NCBI GenBank assembly: GCA_949743895.1
Contig: CATJUX010000095.1
Location: forward strand, 1 to 12,528
Reading direction: 5' to 3'
DNA length: 12,528 nt
Origin: JANFXS01 sp022791155
GTDB taxonomy: Bacteria; Bacillota; Clostridia; Lachnospirales; Anaerotignaceae
Below the pieces are notes generated by a model. That model did not search any database. It was not told the DNA's origin and saw only the letters and a list, made by a program, of their open reading frames with translations. The stretch's first letter is position 1. Each line of letters starts with the position of its first letter. The translations under genes and the position numbers were made by a program. Of this stretch, positions 1 to 6,749 are shown piece after piece.

Positions 1-142
1 CAACTGCTTTGTAACCTCCCCCATCTGCCATTCTCTTGCAAAACACACCCGCCCTCTCAAATTTGTTTATATGCGTGCGAACCGCGTGAGAGTCGCGGCG
101 GCCTAAGGCCGTTTCCCGAAGGGAAATTCGAGAGCTTGCCAT
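1..142 (-). CDS. Partial hypothetical ORF running off the left edge
   Basis: I do not recognise this product. On the minus strand an ATG at 142 (CAT at 140-142) is preceded five bases away by GAGGAGG, a very good ribosome binding site, and the frame stays open for 47 codons to the edge of the window. The visible peptide begins MASSRISLRETALGRR and is rich in Arg, Lys and His. No signal peptide, membrane segment or known motif is visible. The stretch is more GC-rich than the AT-rich 200 bases to its right. Most of the frame coincides with three back-to-back perfect hairpins (82-126), so the open frame could be a by-product of a structured RNA or palindromic repeat rather than a real gene. It lies about 210 bases downstream of spmB on the same strand. 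Confidence 0.35.
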   Translation of the reverse strand, partial: MASSRISLRETALGRRDSHAVRTHINKFERAGVFCKRMADGGGYKAV

Positions 143-150
143 GCGAACCT
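52..150 (-). other. Cloverleaf-like inverted-repeat element (possible structured RNA or palindromic repeat)
   Basis: Three perfect hairpins abut with no spare base: 82-98 (5-bp stem CCGCG/CGCGG, 7-base loop), 99-111 (CGGCCT, one base, AGGCCG) and 112-126 (TTTCCC, GAA, GGGAAA). They are enclosed by an outer stem pairing 54-64 with 124-134 (CTCTCAAATTT with AAATTCGAGAG); it has one mismatch on the plus strand that becomes a G-U pair on the minus strand, so a minus-strand RNA is favoured. The outer stem shares 124-126 with the third hairpin. An 8-base direct repeat TGCGAACC occurs at 76-83 and 142-149. It is not a tRNA: the 7-base loop lacks U33 and there is no acceptor/T-arm arrangement. The structure is seen directly; its function is unknown. 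Confidence 0.45.
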
Positions 151-351
151 CCTCAAACATCTAATGCTCAGCGCAACAACCCCCTCGTCACACAAAATTA
201 CAACATCATCTCTTTTCACTTCATTTTTCTTCATTCTTCTGAACAATCTCAAACGAAATTCTCAAACCCGTCAAGTCATTCCACAAAGCTATGTCCTCAA
301 CAAAATTCTAACAAAACCATTCCTTCCAAAAACTCCAGACAAATCTCCAAA

Positions 352-885
352 TCACCTTCCAAAAAAAACCATTACAATATAATATGATGCCAAAACTCCC
401 GCAAAATTGGCAAAAACAGCTCCAAACAATGTGTGTCTGCTGTTTTTGATCCCAACGCTAAGAAAATAAACACTCATTGTATAAAAAATCGTCTCCGTCG
501 AACCCATAATCACCGATGCCACACGCCCAACAAACGAGTCCGGCCCAGACTGCTTAAATATGTCAAGCAAAAGCCCTGTCGCTCCCGATGACGAAACCGC
601 TTTCATCACAGACAGCGGAAGAAGCTCTGTCGGCACACCAAATGGTTCCAAAACTGGCGCAAACAGCTCACACACAAAATCCAAAAAACCGCTGTTTCTC
701 AAAACAGTCACGCCGCACATGAGCCCTATGAGCGACGGCAATATATCAAAAACCGTTTTCAAACCGTCTTTTGCGCCAGAAATGAATATATTATAAATGT
801 CAATCTTCATGGCCATTGCCCGCATAACAACCACAACAACAATCATCGGCATTATAAGAGAAGAAATATATATCAAACCGCTCAT
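352..885 (-). CDS. spmB: Spore maturation protein B
   Basis: Integral membrane protein of the nucleoside-recognition/Gate family that, with SpmA, is needed for full dehydration of the spore core in Bacillus; it acts during sporulation. The product is 177 residues, as expected for SpmB (about 178). The frame can be opened to 978, but the ATG at 885 is chosen because AGGAGG lies at 892-897 with six bases of spacing and the product then starts like the family (MSGLIYISSLIMPMIVV). Hydrophobic segments alternate with conserved short motifs: SSSGATG near residue 100, GPDSFVGRVASV, GSTETIFYTMSVYF and SVGIKNSRHT near the C-terminus. The start overlaps the spmA stop by four bases (ATGA), indicating translational coupling. 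Downstream, 143-351 shows no gene. Confidence 0.93.
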   Translation of the reverse strand: MSGLIYISSLIMPMIVVVVVMRAMAMKIDIYNIFISGAKDGLKTVFDILPSLIGLMCGVTVLRNSGFLDFVCELFAPVLEPFGVPTELLPLSVMKAVSSSGATGLLLDIFKQSGPDSFVGRVASVIMGSTETIFYTMSVYFLSVGIKNSRHTLFGAVFANFAGVLASYYIVMVFFGR

Positions 886-1463
886 TTCCTTCCTCCTCTT
901 GAAAAAAACATGGCTGCTGCCACACCGGCAATTGTCGAAACAGCTGTGGCCAATATGGTTGGAAAAACAACTTCCCACGGATTGTGACTCATATATTGAC
1001 TGCGGTAGGCTATTATATTAACGCTTATAAGCTGTATGGAAGATATGTTGATTATAAGAAACATACACATGTCGTTGCTTGCTGTGTCCTTGCGCGGGTT
1101 GAGCTTTTGAAGCTCCTTCATGGCCTTTATTCCCGCCGGAGTCGCCGCCCAGCCCAGCCCCAAAAAATTTGCCGCAAAATTTGTGCAAATCCATTTCATG
1201 GCCTTTCCCTCAGCCGGTATGGAAGGAAAAAGTTTTCTGTTGATTGGCTTAAGCATTTTTGTGAGGCCAAATATAATTCCACTTTCTTCTGCAATTTTCA
1301 TTATGCCACTCCAAAACGCCATAATTCCGGCCATTGAAACTGCAAGCGAAACAGCCTCGCGCCCTCCCTCAATGAATGATTGAGCGGCCGCTTCAGCCCG
1401 CCCATTAATCACAGCCCAAAACACACCCAAAATTATCATGCCGCTCCACAAATAATTCAGCAT
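882..1463 (-). CDS. spmA: Spore maturation protein A
   Basis: Membrane protein paired with SpmB in spore core dehydration and heat resistance (known from Bacillus). The 193 residues match the usual length of about 196. Visible signs are an N-terminal membrane helix (MLNYLWSGMIILGVFWAVING), a central GIMAFWSGIMKIAEESG segment, the family-typical NFLGLGWAATPAGIKAMKEL near residues 99-118, and a hydrophobic C-terminal part ending FFSRGGRK. The ATG at 1463 has AAGGAGA at 1469-1475. It is the first gene of the spmA-spmB pair; dacB, which accompanies them in Bacillus, is absent here. A possible sigma-E-type promoter lies just upstream, and abrB is divergent. Confidence 0.94.
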   Translation of the reverse strand: MLNYLWSGMIILGVFWAVINGRAEAAAQSFIEGGREAVSLAVSMAGIMAFWSGIMKIAEESGIIFGLTKMLKPINRKLFPSIPAEGKAMKWICTNFAANFLGLGWAATPAGIKAMKELQKLNPRKDTASNDMCMFLIINISSIQLISVNIIAYRSQYMSHNPWEVVFPTILATAVSTIAGVAAAMFFSRGGRK

Positions 1464-1485
1464 ATATATCTCCTTGTTTTTAATA

Positions 1486-1514
1486 ATAATATGCCTTGCG
1501 TGCAGTATATATAA
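1486..1514 (-). promoter_or_regulatory. Possible sigma-E promoter of spmAB
   Basis: On the minus strand TTATATA (1508-1514), 14 bases and CATATTAT (1486-1493) resemble the sigma-E consensus KMATATT / CATACANT, each with about five matches. The predicted start leaves a short leader containing the spmA ribosome binding site. In Bacillus the dacB-spmAB operon is sigma-E-dependent, which fits. The region is AT-rich, so chance similarity is possible. Confidence 0.35.
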
Positions 1515-1631
1515 ATGTCAAAATAATACAATTTTGTGTTATTAAAACTCATTAAAAAGTTAAAATTTCACAATTTTTTTCAACTATCAGCAAAATTTTA
1601 TGTTATAAACATAAAAATATTTCAATTTTCA

Positions 1632-1660
1632 TTGACATTTATTTACAATTATGTTATTTT
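1632..1660 (+). promoter_or_regulatory. Sigma-A promoter of abrB
   Basis: TTGACA at 1632-1637, a 17-base spacer and TATTTT at 1655-1660 with an upstream TGT (extended -10) form a near-consensus vegetative promoter. It lies about 40 bases before the abrB start codon. The surrounding AT-rich sequence is the type AbrB proteins bind, so autoregulation is possible but not shown. Confidence 0.7.
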
Positions 1661-1700
1661 ATACATGCTGAGTACATTTTTTATGGGAGGGGAACAAGCA

Positions 1701-1964
1701 TTGAAATCAACTGGTATTGTTCGCAAAGTCGATGAACTTGGGCGCATAGTTCTTCCAATTGAACTTAGACGCAGCCTGAACATCGACACAAAAGATTCTT
1801 TAGAAATTTTTGTAGATGATGAAAAAATTATATTAAAAAAATATGAGCCCGCTGATGTTTTTACAGGCGATATGAATGACTTAATCGATTATAAAGGCAA
1901 AAAAGTCTCAAAAAAATCAATTTTAGAAATGGCCGAAATAGCCAATTTCAAAATAGTTAAATAA
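1701..1964 (+). CDS. abrB: AbrB-family transition-state regulator
   Basis: DNA-binding protein of the AbrB/SpoVT swapped-hairpin beta-barrel family, which represses post-exponential and sporulation genes during growth. From the TTG at 1701 it has 87 residues. GGGAGGGG at 1685-1692 lies eight bases before this TTG, and the protein then starts exactly where AbrB homology starts. Residues 1-48 carry the signature: STGIVRKVDELGRIVLPIEL, RRSLNI, then DSLEIFVDDEKIILKKY, very close to Bacillus AbrB. The C-terminal part (about 50-87), which mediates oligomerisation in AbrB, is shorter and divergent. The ATG-containing extension to 1536 has no ribosome binding site and crosses the promoter. It is divergent from spmA and convergent with murI. 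It could also be the paralogue Abh-type; SpoVT is excluded by length. Confidence 0.9.
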   Translation: MKSTGIVRKVDELGRIVLPIELRRSLNIDTKDSLEIFVDDEKIILKKYEPADVFTGDMNDLIDYKGKKVSKKSILEMAEIANFKIVK

Positions 1965-2027
1965 ATCAACCCCGCCACCAGCAACTCGGAAACGGGGTTC
2001 CCGAAATTCCGCATTCGTTCTAACAAT

Positions 2028-2047
2028 AAAAGGCAAAAGCCCTTTTT
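2028..2047. terminator. Hairpin between convergent abrB and murI
   Basis: AAAAGGC, AAAA, GCCCTTTTT forms a short hairpin about 65 bases after abrB. Read from the minus strand the stem is 7 bp with one G-U pair followed by TTTTATTG; read from the plus strand it has a mismatch but a run of five T. It may work in both directions. A second, looser inverted repeat (AACCCCG 1968-1974 / CGGGGTT 1993-1999) lies directly after the abrB stop without a T run. Confidence 0.45.
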
Positions 2048-2054
2048 CTCTTCA

Positions 2055-2148
2055 TGCATGGATAATTGTCAAAAACAAGTTCTGCAAAACAGCGGTTGTC
2101 AAATCGTCATTCCCGCTCGCATGAACAAATCCATGCAGTTTGTTTTGC
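2055..2148. repeat. Two interleaved inverted repeats downstream of murI
   Basis: TGCATGGA (2055-2062) pairs with TCCATGCA (2130-2137), and GCAAAACA (2084-2091) pairs with TGTTTTGC (2141-2148). The two pairs cross rather than nest, a pseudoknot-like arrangement. This is the 3' region of murI on the minus strand; no gene is seen in it. Chance occurrence cannot be excluded. Confidence 0.25.
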
Positions 2149-2178
2149 GCTTTATTTCACAATCAATCCAAAACAAAG

Positions 2179-2982
2179 TCAATATCTTTCAATGTCAATT
2201 TTGTTCGCCAAAAACCTGTCGCCCAAAGCCTCTTTGCAAATTTTTCCAAACATATCTGTTATATCACTGACAAAAAAACTGTGCTCTGGTCTTTCGGAGT
2301 CTTCCCTCAACATATCATTCCTTTTCAAAAACTCCTTCACATCTTTCACAGTCTCTTGCGCCGGATTGATCAACGTCACTTTCTCGCCTGCAACACGCTG
2401 CAAACATTTCTGAAGCAAAGGATAGTGAGTGCACCCCATCACAATAGAGTCAACTCCCTCGTCTGTCAAGCATGATATATATTTTTCTGCTGTCATATAT
2501 GTTATCTCATTGTCTGTCCAGCCCTCCTCAACAAGCGGAACAAAAAGCGGACATGCCTTCGAAAACACTTTTATATCTTTGTCAATTTCAAAAATGGCCT
2601 TCTCATATGCCCCGCTTCTGACAGTGCCCGTTGTTGCAATGATTCCAACACGGCCGTTTTTTGTTTCCCGCGCCGCCGCTTTTGCCCCTGGCGTCACAAC
2701 GCCAAAAACAGGTATGTCAAAATTTTCTTTGATCTCGTCAAAACTGTTGGCGCTTGCTGTGTTGCATGCAATCACAATCGCTTTGACATTGCGGCTTAAA
2801 AGAAACCTGACATCTTGAAAAGAAAACTTCGTTATTATCTCTTTCGATTTTCCTCCATATGGAAGCCTTGCGGTGTCGCCAAAATACACAACTGTCTCAT
2901 TTTTCAGCTGAGACATAATCTCCTTTGTCACCGTCAGCCCCCCAACGCCAGAGTCAAACACCCCAATCGGTCTGTTGTCCAT
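2179..2982 (-). CDS. murI: Glutamate racemase
   Basis: Cofactor-independent racemase that interconverts L- and D-glutamate in the cytoplasm and supplies the D-Glu of the peptidoglycan stem peptide. The 267 residues match the family. The Asp/Glu racemase signatures are complete: DSGVGGLTV with D10-S11, the first catalytic cysteine C73 in IACNTASAN, and the second, C184, in VMGCTHYPLL; PYGGKS near residue 41 is also typical. The ATG at 2982 has GGAGG six bases or so upstream (within 2986-2992). It follows ddl with 15 bases between stop and start, so its ribosome binding site lies right after the ddl stop, consistent with one operon making D-amino-acid building blocks for the cell wall. Confidence 0.96.
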   Translation of the reverse strand: MDNRPIGVFDSGVGGLTVTKEIMSQLKNETVVYFGDTARLPYGGKSKEIITKFSFQDVRFLLSRNVKAIVIACNTASANSFDEIKENFDIPVFGVVTPGAKAAARETKNGRVGIIATTGTVRSGAYEKAIFEIDKDIKVFSKACPLFVPLVEEGWTDNEITYMTAEKYISCLTDEGVDSIVMGCTHYPLLQKCLQRVAGEKVTLINPAQETVKDVKEFLKRNDMLREDSERPEHSFFVSDITDMFGKICKEALGDRFLANKIDIERY

Positions 2983-2997
2983 GTCAATCCTCCGCCG

Positions 2998-4047
2998 TCA
3001 AGCCTTAGCTGTTTCAATCAATTCATCAATGAGCAGTGTTATGGGCATTCCCGCCTCCTCCCAAAGCTTTGGATACATGCTTATTGATGTGAACCCTGGC
3101 ATTGTGTTGAGCTCGTTGAAAACAACCTTTCCTGTCTCCTTCTCAACAAAAAAATCCACACGCGCCAGTCCTCTTCCGTCAACCGCCTTAAAAACTTTGA
3201 TGGCTGTTCTTTGAATTTCTTTAATTGTTTTCTCGTCAAGCTGTGCCGGAATCACTGTTTGCGACTCCGCGTTGTTATATTTCGCATCATAGTCATAGAA
3301 CTCCGCCGCCGAAAGAATCTCGCCCACAGCAGATGCTTTTGGTTTCCGGCCTCCCAAAACGGCACATTCAACTTCATGCCCAACAACGTTCTTTTCAACA
3401 ACAATTTTTCTGTCATGCCCCGCCGCCAAAGTCAGCCCGTCTCTCAATTCCTCCTGATTGTGGGCTTTTGTTATGCCAACTGACGAGCCGGCATTTGAAG
3501 GCTTTATAAAACATGGATAACCAATTTTTTTCTCAATCTTTGTTATAACCGATTTTTTGCAAATGTCTTCTCTGAAAAAAACAAGATATTCCGCCTGTCT
3601 TATTTTGGCATTTTTAGCAATAATTTTTGTATACACTTTATCCATTGAAACAGCTGAAGCCAGCACGCCACAGCCAACATACGGTATCTTCGCAAGCTCC
3701 AAAAGCCCCTGTATCGTTCCATCTTCGCCATAAAGCCCGTGAAGCACAGGAAAAACCACATCAACAGGTATAATCTTTGATTTGTTGCCAACAATTTTCA
3801 ATATGCCACCATTAGACGCATCCGGGCTCAAAACCGCCGCTGTTCCAAATTTTTCCCACTCGCCCGTTTTGATGTTCTCAACAGGCCCGTTATATATCAG
3901 CCACTGTCCTTCCTTTGTTATGCCCAAAGGAATCACATAGAATTTTTCCTGATTTATGTTCGAAATTATAGTTGACGCCGAAACACGGCTCACTTCGTGT
4001 TCTGAAGACTGTCCTCCAAACAACACAACCACTGTTTTTTTGTTCAA
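2998..4047 (-). CDS. ddl: D-alanine--D-alanine ligase
   Basis: ATP-grasp enzyme that joins two D-alanines for the peptidoglycan precursor, in the cytoplasm. The TTG at 4047 is chosen as start: AGAGG lies eight bases upstream (4056-4060) and the protein then begins LNKKTVVVLFGGQSSEHEVS as in the family, giving 349 residues. A longer frame from a TTG at 4101 has no comparable ribosome binding site. Visible motifs in order: FGGQSSEHEVS (N-terminal lobe), HGLYGEDGTIQG, YVGCGVLASAVSMDK, the glycine-rich FIKPSNAGSSVGITK, the omega-loop EFYDYDAKY, and the C-terminal metal/ATP site ARVDFFVE ... NELNTMPGFT. The tyrosine-containing YDYDAKY indicates D-Ala specificity rather than the D-lactate type of VanA. 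It leads the ddl-murI operon behind a sigma-A promoter. Confidence 0.96.
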   Translation of the reverse strand: MNKKTVVVLFGGQSSEHEVSRVSASTIISNINQEKFYVIPLGITKEGQWLIYNGPVENIKTGEWEKFGTAAVLSPDASNGGILKIVGNKSKIIPVDVVFPVLHGLYGEDGTIQGLLELAKIPYVGCGVLASAVSMDKVYTKIIAKNAKIRQAEYLVFFREDICKKSVITKIEKKIGYPCFIKPSNAGSSVGITKAHNQEELRDGLTLAAGHDRKIVVEKNVVGHEVECAVLGGRKPKASAVGEILSAAEFYDYDAKYNNAESQTVIPAQLDEKTIKEIQRTAIKVFKAVDGRGLARVDFFVEKETGKVVFNELNTMPGFTSISMYPKLWEEAGMPITLLIDELIETAKA

Positions 4048-4130
4048 TATTATAACCTCTCTTTCAACACGGAAAATCACATTCAGCTTGCATATTGCCA
4101 AAACCCCAAAATGCAGCCGCTAATATTCCT

Positions 4131-4159
4131 ATTATATTCTTTCAGCCACATAATGGCAA
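4131..4159 (-). promoter_or_regulatory. Sigma-A promoter of ddl-murI
   Basis: On the minus strand TTGCCA (4154-4159), 17 bases, then a perfect TATAAT (4131-4136). The predicted transcription start is near 4124, giving a leader of about 75 bases to the TTG at 4047. It lies just downstream of the hairpin that ends the sleB transcript, as expected for a new transcription unit. Confidence 0.75.
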
Positions 4160-4180
4160 TATAAAACTGAAAATTTGAAC

Positions 4181-4227
4181 AATATTAAAGGAGAGACTTC
4201 CCGCACATTCCGGGCTCATTCTCTCCT
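4181..4227 (-). terminator. Terminator downstream of sleB
   Basis: AGGAGAGA (4189-4196) pairs with TCTCTCCT (4220-4227), and inside it CCCG (4200-4203) pairs with CGGG (4211-4214). On the minus strand this hairpin follows the sleB stop by about 30 bases and is followed by TTTAATATTG, a modest T tract. It separates the spore cluster from the ddl promoter. Confidence 0.7.
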
Positions 4228-4260
4228 CTAAAAACATTTCATTCATTCAACAAACAATCA

Positions 4261-4938
4261 TCATTTCACGCCAAAAACATGCCGGCCTATCTGCGTTGTT
4301 ATGGGAACAGTCCAAATCCATTGGCTTGTTGCTGTTGCCGGATTCCAATAATAAATCGCGCCCCCAGTTGGATCCCAGCCGTTCAATGCATCTTGCGCGG
4401 CTCTAAAAGCTGTTTCATTTGGCGTGAGCGAAATTTGTCCATCAGCCACAGCATCAAACGCCCCTTTTTGATATACAACCTCAGCTATTGTGTTTGGAAA
4501 TTTTGAGCTTTTAACTCTGTTCAATATAACTGCCCCAATGGCAACTTGCCCTTCATATGGCTCGCCACGGCCCTCACCATATATGGCGCTTGCCAGTATA
4601 TAAAGATCGCTGTCACTTTGAACATATTCCGCAATCCCAAGCATCTCAAGCGTTCTCGTTCCAACAATGCCGTCAGGCGTCAGCCCGTTGTTCTGCTGAA
4701 AAAGACGCACAGCCGCCGCCGTTTGAGAACCATATACTCCATCAACATCACCATTCAAATATCCCCAGTCTTTAAGCTGTTGCTGTATGCGCCGCACTGT
4801 CAAACCACTGGAACCCACAGAAAACGAGGCCGCCGTCACAGCCTTTCCATCACCATTTGAAGAGTATACAAACCCCAAACCAACTCCCGAAAAAATCATT
4901 GCCATAAGCAATATATAGGAAAAAACCTTTTTCCTCAT
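4261..4938 (-). CDS. sleB: Spore cortex-lytic enzyme SleB (lytic transglycosylase)
   Basis: Secreted hydrolase that cleaves spore cortex peptidoglycan at germination. It has 225 residues. Residues 1-37 form a signal peptide (MRKKVFSYILLMAMIF, then a likely cut near AVTAA). A PG_binding_1 domain spans about 44-100 (LTVRRIQQQLKDWGYLNGDVDGVYG, then FQQNNGLTPDGIVGTRT, shown in part). The Hydrolase_2 catalytic domain follows from about 112: AIYGEGRGEPYEGQVAIG carries E122, which aligns with the catalytic glutamate of SleB, and VILNRV and IYYWNP follow. The ATG at 4938 has a GGGGGG run upstream, a less regular ribosome binding site. It begins 40 bases after the spoIIR stop. The usual partner YpeB is not in the window. 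A sporulation-stage cortex hydrolase of the same family (CwlJ-like) is less likely, because CwlJ lacks the signal peptide and PG-binding domain. Confidence 0.9.
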   Translation of the reverse strand: MRKKVFSYILLMAMIFSGVGLGFVYSSNGDGKAVTAASFSVGSSGLTVRRIQQQLKDWGYLNGDVDGVYGSQTAAAVRLFQQNNGLTPDGIVGTRTLEMLGIAEYVQSDSDLYILASAIYGEGRGEPYEGQVAIGAVILNRVKSSKFPNTIAEVVYQKGAFDAVADGQISLTPNETAFRAAQDALNGWDPTGGAIYYWNPATATSQWIWTVPITTQIGRHVFGVK

Positions 4939-4978
4939 AACGTGCCCCCCGTTTTCAGCTGTTTCAATTTTGTGAATC

Positions 4979-5668
4979 TTACATCTGTTCCATTTGCTCC
5001 AAGTTTATAATTTTCATCAGTTCAGCCGCAATCTCATGCTGCCGCGGTTTTGGCCAAAGCTCAAATATCCTAAGTTTCATTTCGGGCAATTCTTCCCTCA
5101 TCACTATACTATATTCTTCTTCTGTCAAAATATTCTTTAGCTTTTCTTCTTGCCCGGTTTCCAAACTTTCTTCAACAAAACACATCGAAGGATACATGAC
5201 ACACCACCAGTTTTTTCCTTCTCCATTTCCAAGCTCAATTCTCACCGCGTCATATTTTCCAGCAGGAAAAACAGCACTGCCATAGTTTTTCACAGGAAAA
5301 AAACAGTTCTCAATTTTAATTTCCGATCTATATTCCACTCCAATTTCTTCAAGCGTGTCATCGGCGGCTTTCTTCATGAGCGGCCTAAGTTTTTCAAGGG
5401 CCGCCATTGCTTCATCTTTGCCGTCACAGCTTTCCATAACAGGCTCAATAGCCTTCAAAACATTGTCCCTCACATTGAGCTTTATCTTTTGATCCTCACA
5501 ACTGTCGCTGTTGGCCAAAACATGAAACCTGACAACTTCCTCCGATATACCTTTCTGCATTTCACAAGAATATATATATTCCGAAACAGCTCCAAACAAA
5601 AATGTTGCCATGCCTGCCGCGGCCACAGCTTTCAAAACCGTTTTAATTTCTTTTTTCAAGTTTTTCAT
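4979..5668 (-). CDS. spoIIR: Stage II sporulation protein R
   Basis: Signal protein made in the forespore under sigma-F and exported to the space between the two membranes, where it triggers SpoIIGA to process pro-sigma-E in the mother cell. The ATG at 5668 is chosen (229 residues) because GGGTGA at 5675-5680 sits six bases upstream; a TTG at 5674 would be too close to it. One N-terminal membrane segment or signal is visible (about residues 11-34, VLKAVAAAGMATFLFGAV). The SpoIIR core is clear: VRFHVLANSDSCEDQ, KLNVRDNVL, then FPAGKYDAVRIELGNGEGKN followed by WWCVMYPSMCF. The C-terminus is charged and ends LEQMEQM. It starts 34 bases after the gerAC stop and is followed by sleB, all on one strand. 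Confidence 0.93.
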   Translation of the reverse strand: MKNLKKEIKTVLKAVAAAGMATFLFGAVSEYIYSCEMQKGISEEVVRFHVLANSDSCEDQKIKLNVRDNVLKAIEPVMESCDGKDEAMAALEKLRPLMKKAADDTLEEIGVEYRSEIKIENCFFPVKNYGSAVFPAGKYDAVRIELGNGEGKNWWCVMYPSMCFVEESLETGQEEKLKNILTEEEYSIVMREELPEMKLRIFELWPKPRQHEIAAELMKIINLEQMEQM

Positions 5669-5702
5669 ATTCAATCACCCAATGTGATTATCGCCATAAA
5701 AA

Positions 5703-6749
5703 CTAATGTATAACCCCCGATGATGTAATTTTAACCTCCACATTAACATCAAAATTGACATTATCCAAATTCAATCCCTGATATTTTTCATAAATATCAT
5801 TGTTTCGCCGTTTGAGGCTTTGTGCCATTCCAAACACATCAGTCTCCAAAAACAGCGTTTTGTCAATCACGTCTAAGACACTTTTCTCAATTTTTTCCTC
5901 CAGCTTCCTTTCGGTTTCTTCCACTCCTCCTTCCAGCATGTTCACTGTCTTTCCTCTCACACATATGTCTATCACACATTTCAAACCGCTGTCATCTTCA
6001 AACTTGATGCCGGCGCTGCTTTTTGTGATCTCAACAGCCCCTCTGTTCTCAAGTTCTTCAATGCTTCCGCCCGCGTTGTCCTTCACATACACATATCCGC
6101 GCATTTCTTCCTCCGTGAGCCGGCCTTTGACCCCCTCCGGCGAATATATAAGCCCGCCGCCAATATTAATTTCATCTCCTGCCGTGACAACAGGAATCAC
6201 AGAGCATTCCCCCAAAAGAAATTTTTCTGAAAATTCTTTCAAATTCAAAGGATAAACGTTCAAAACTTCAACACTGTTGTTTTTATAAAAATCCCAAATA
6301 TTAAGCCCATCACCATATTCATTTTCACTGACAGCGCGCAACACATTTTCGGCATTCCCGCTTGAAAACAGCACTATCTTTTCACTGAACTGACTGTTGC
6401 GCATGAATGTGTCCATAATCTCGTCAACAAACTCCTGATCGTTCAAAACGTCTTCGCTCACAACCAATGTTTTCATGTGTCCATAATACACATCGCGGCT
6501 TTCCCTCCCCGTGAAAAGTTCTATTGCCGCCGGGAAGTTTGTTCCTTCATTTGTTTTGATGTCACCATCAATTGCACCCTCCTCATTTCCATTTCCTCCA
6601 GCAATGCCCATGGAAACCGAAAATCCATTGTCCGCGCTGTCTATGCCCATGGCAATCACAAAATCCCGCTCGTCCATCTCTTTGCCGTCATAACAGCCGC
6701 AAAACATAACAACTGAAAAAATCACCGCCAAAATCCATCTATTCTTCAC
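5703..6749 (-). CDS. gerAC: Spore germination receptor C subunit (Ger(x)C lipoprotein)
   Basis: Lipoprotein subunit of a nutrient germinant receptor in the inner membrane of the spore. The start is taken as GTG at 6749, giving 348 residues (Bacillus GerAC is about 373); the frame stays open to 6806 but that extension lies inside gerAB and would precede the signal sequence with hydrophilic residues. Signal sequence and lipobox: ILAVIFSVVMFCGC, with lipidation at C19. The mature N-terminus YDGKEMDERDFVIAMGID is the conserved Ger(x)C opening. Further family marks are GHMKTLVVSEDVL and a charged helix-rich C-terminal domain (about 230-348). The start overlaps gerAB by 11 bases. The ligand cannot be told from the sequence. 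Confidence 0.88.
   Translation of the reverse strand: MKNRWILAVIFSVVMFCGCYDGKEMDERDFVIAMGIDSADNGFSVSMGIAGGNGNEEGAIDGDIKTNEGTNFPAAIELFTGRESRDVYYGHMKTLVVSEDVLNDQEFVDEIMDTFMRNSQFSEKIVLFSSGNAENVLRAVSENEYGDGLNIWDFYKNNSVEVLNVYPLNLKEFSEKFLLGECSVIPVVTAGDEINIGGGLIYSPEGVKGRLTEEEMRGYVYVKDNAGGSIEELENRGAVEITKSSAGIKFEDDSGLKCVIDICVRGKTVNMLEGGVEETERKLEEKIEKSVLDVIDKTLFLETDVFGMAQSLKRRNNDIYEKYQGLNLDNVNFDVNVEVKITSSGVIH

Noticed and set aside
82..98. tRNA anticodon arm (5-bp stem, 7-base loop)
   Set aside because: The loop lacks U33 and a purine at 37 on the minus strand, and no acceptor stem, D-arm or T-arm fits around it.
3600..3794. 64-codon minus-strand frame
   Set aside because: It lies wholly inside ddl in another frame, with no ribosome binding site; ddl is well supported by its motifs.
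5669..5698. Sigma-F-like promoter before spoIIR (GGCGATAATC on the minus strand at 5686-5695 with TTATA upstream)
   Set aside because: The spacing is 13 bases, shorter than the family's usual 14-16, and the predicted start would fall inside the spoIIR ribosome binding site.
5150..5713. 187-codon plus-strand frame
   Set aside because: It is antisense to spoIIR, whose family motifs are clear; its length reflects codon bias of the other strand.
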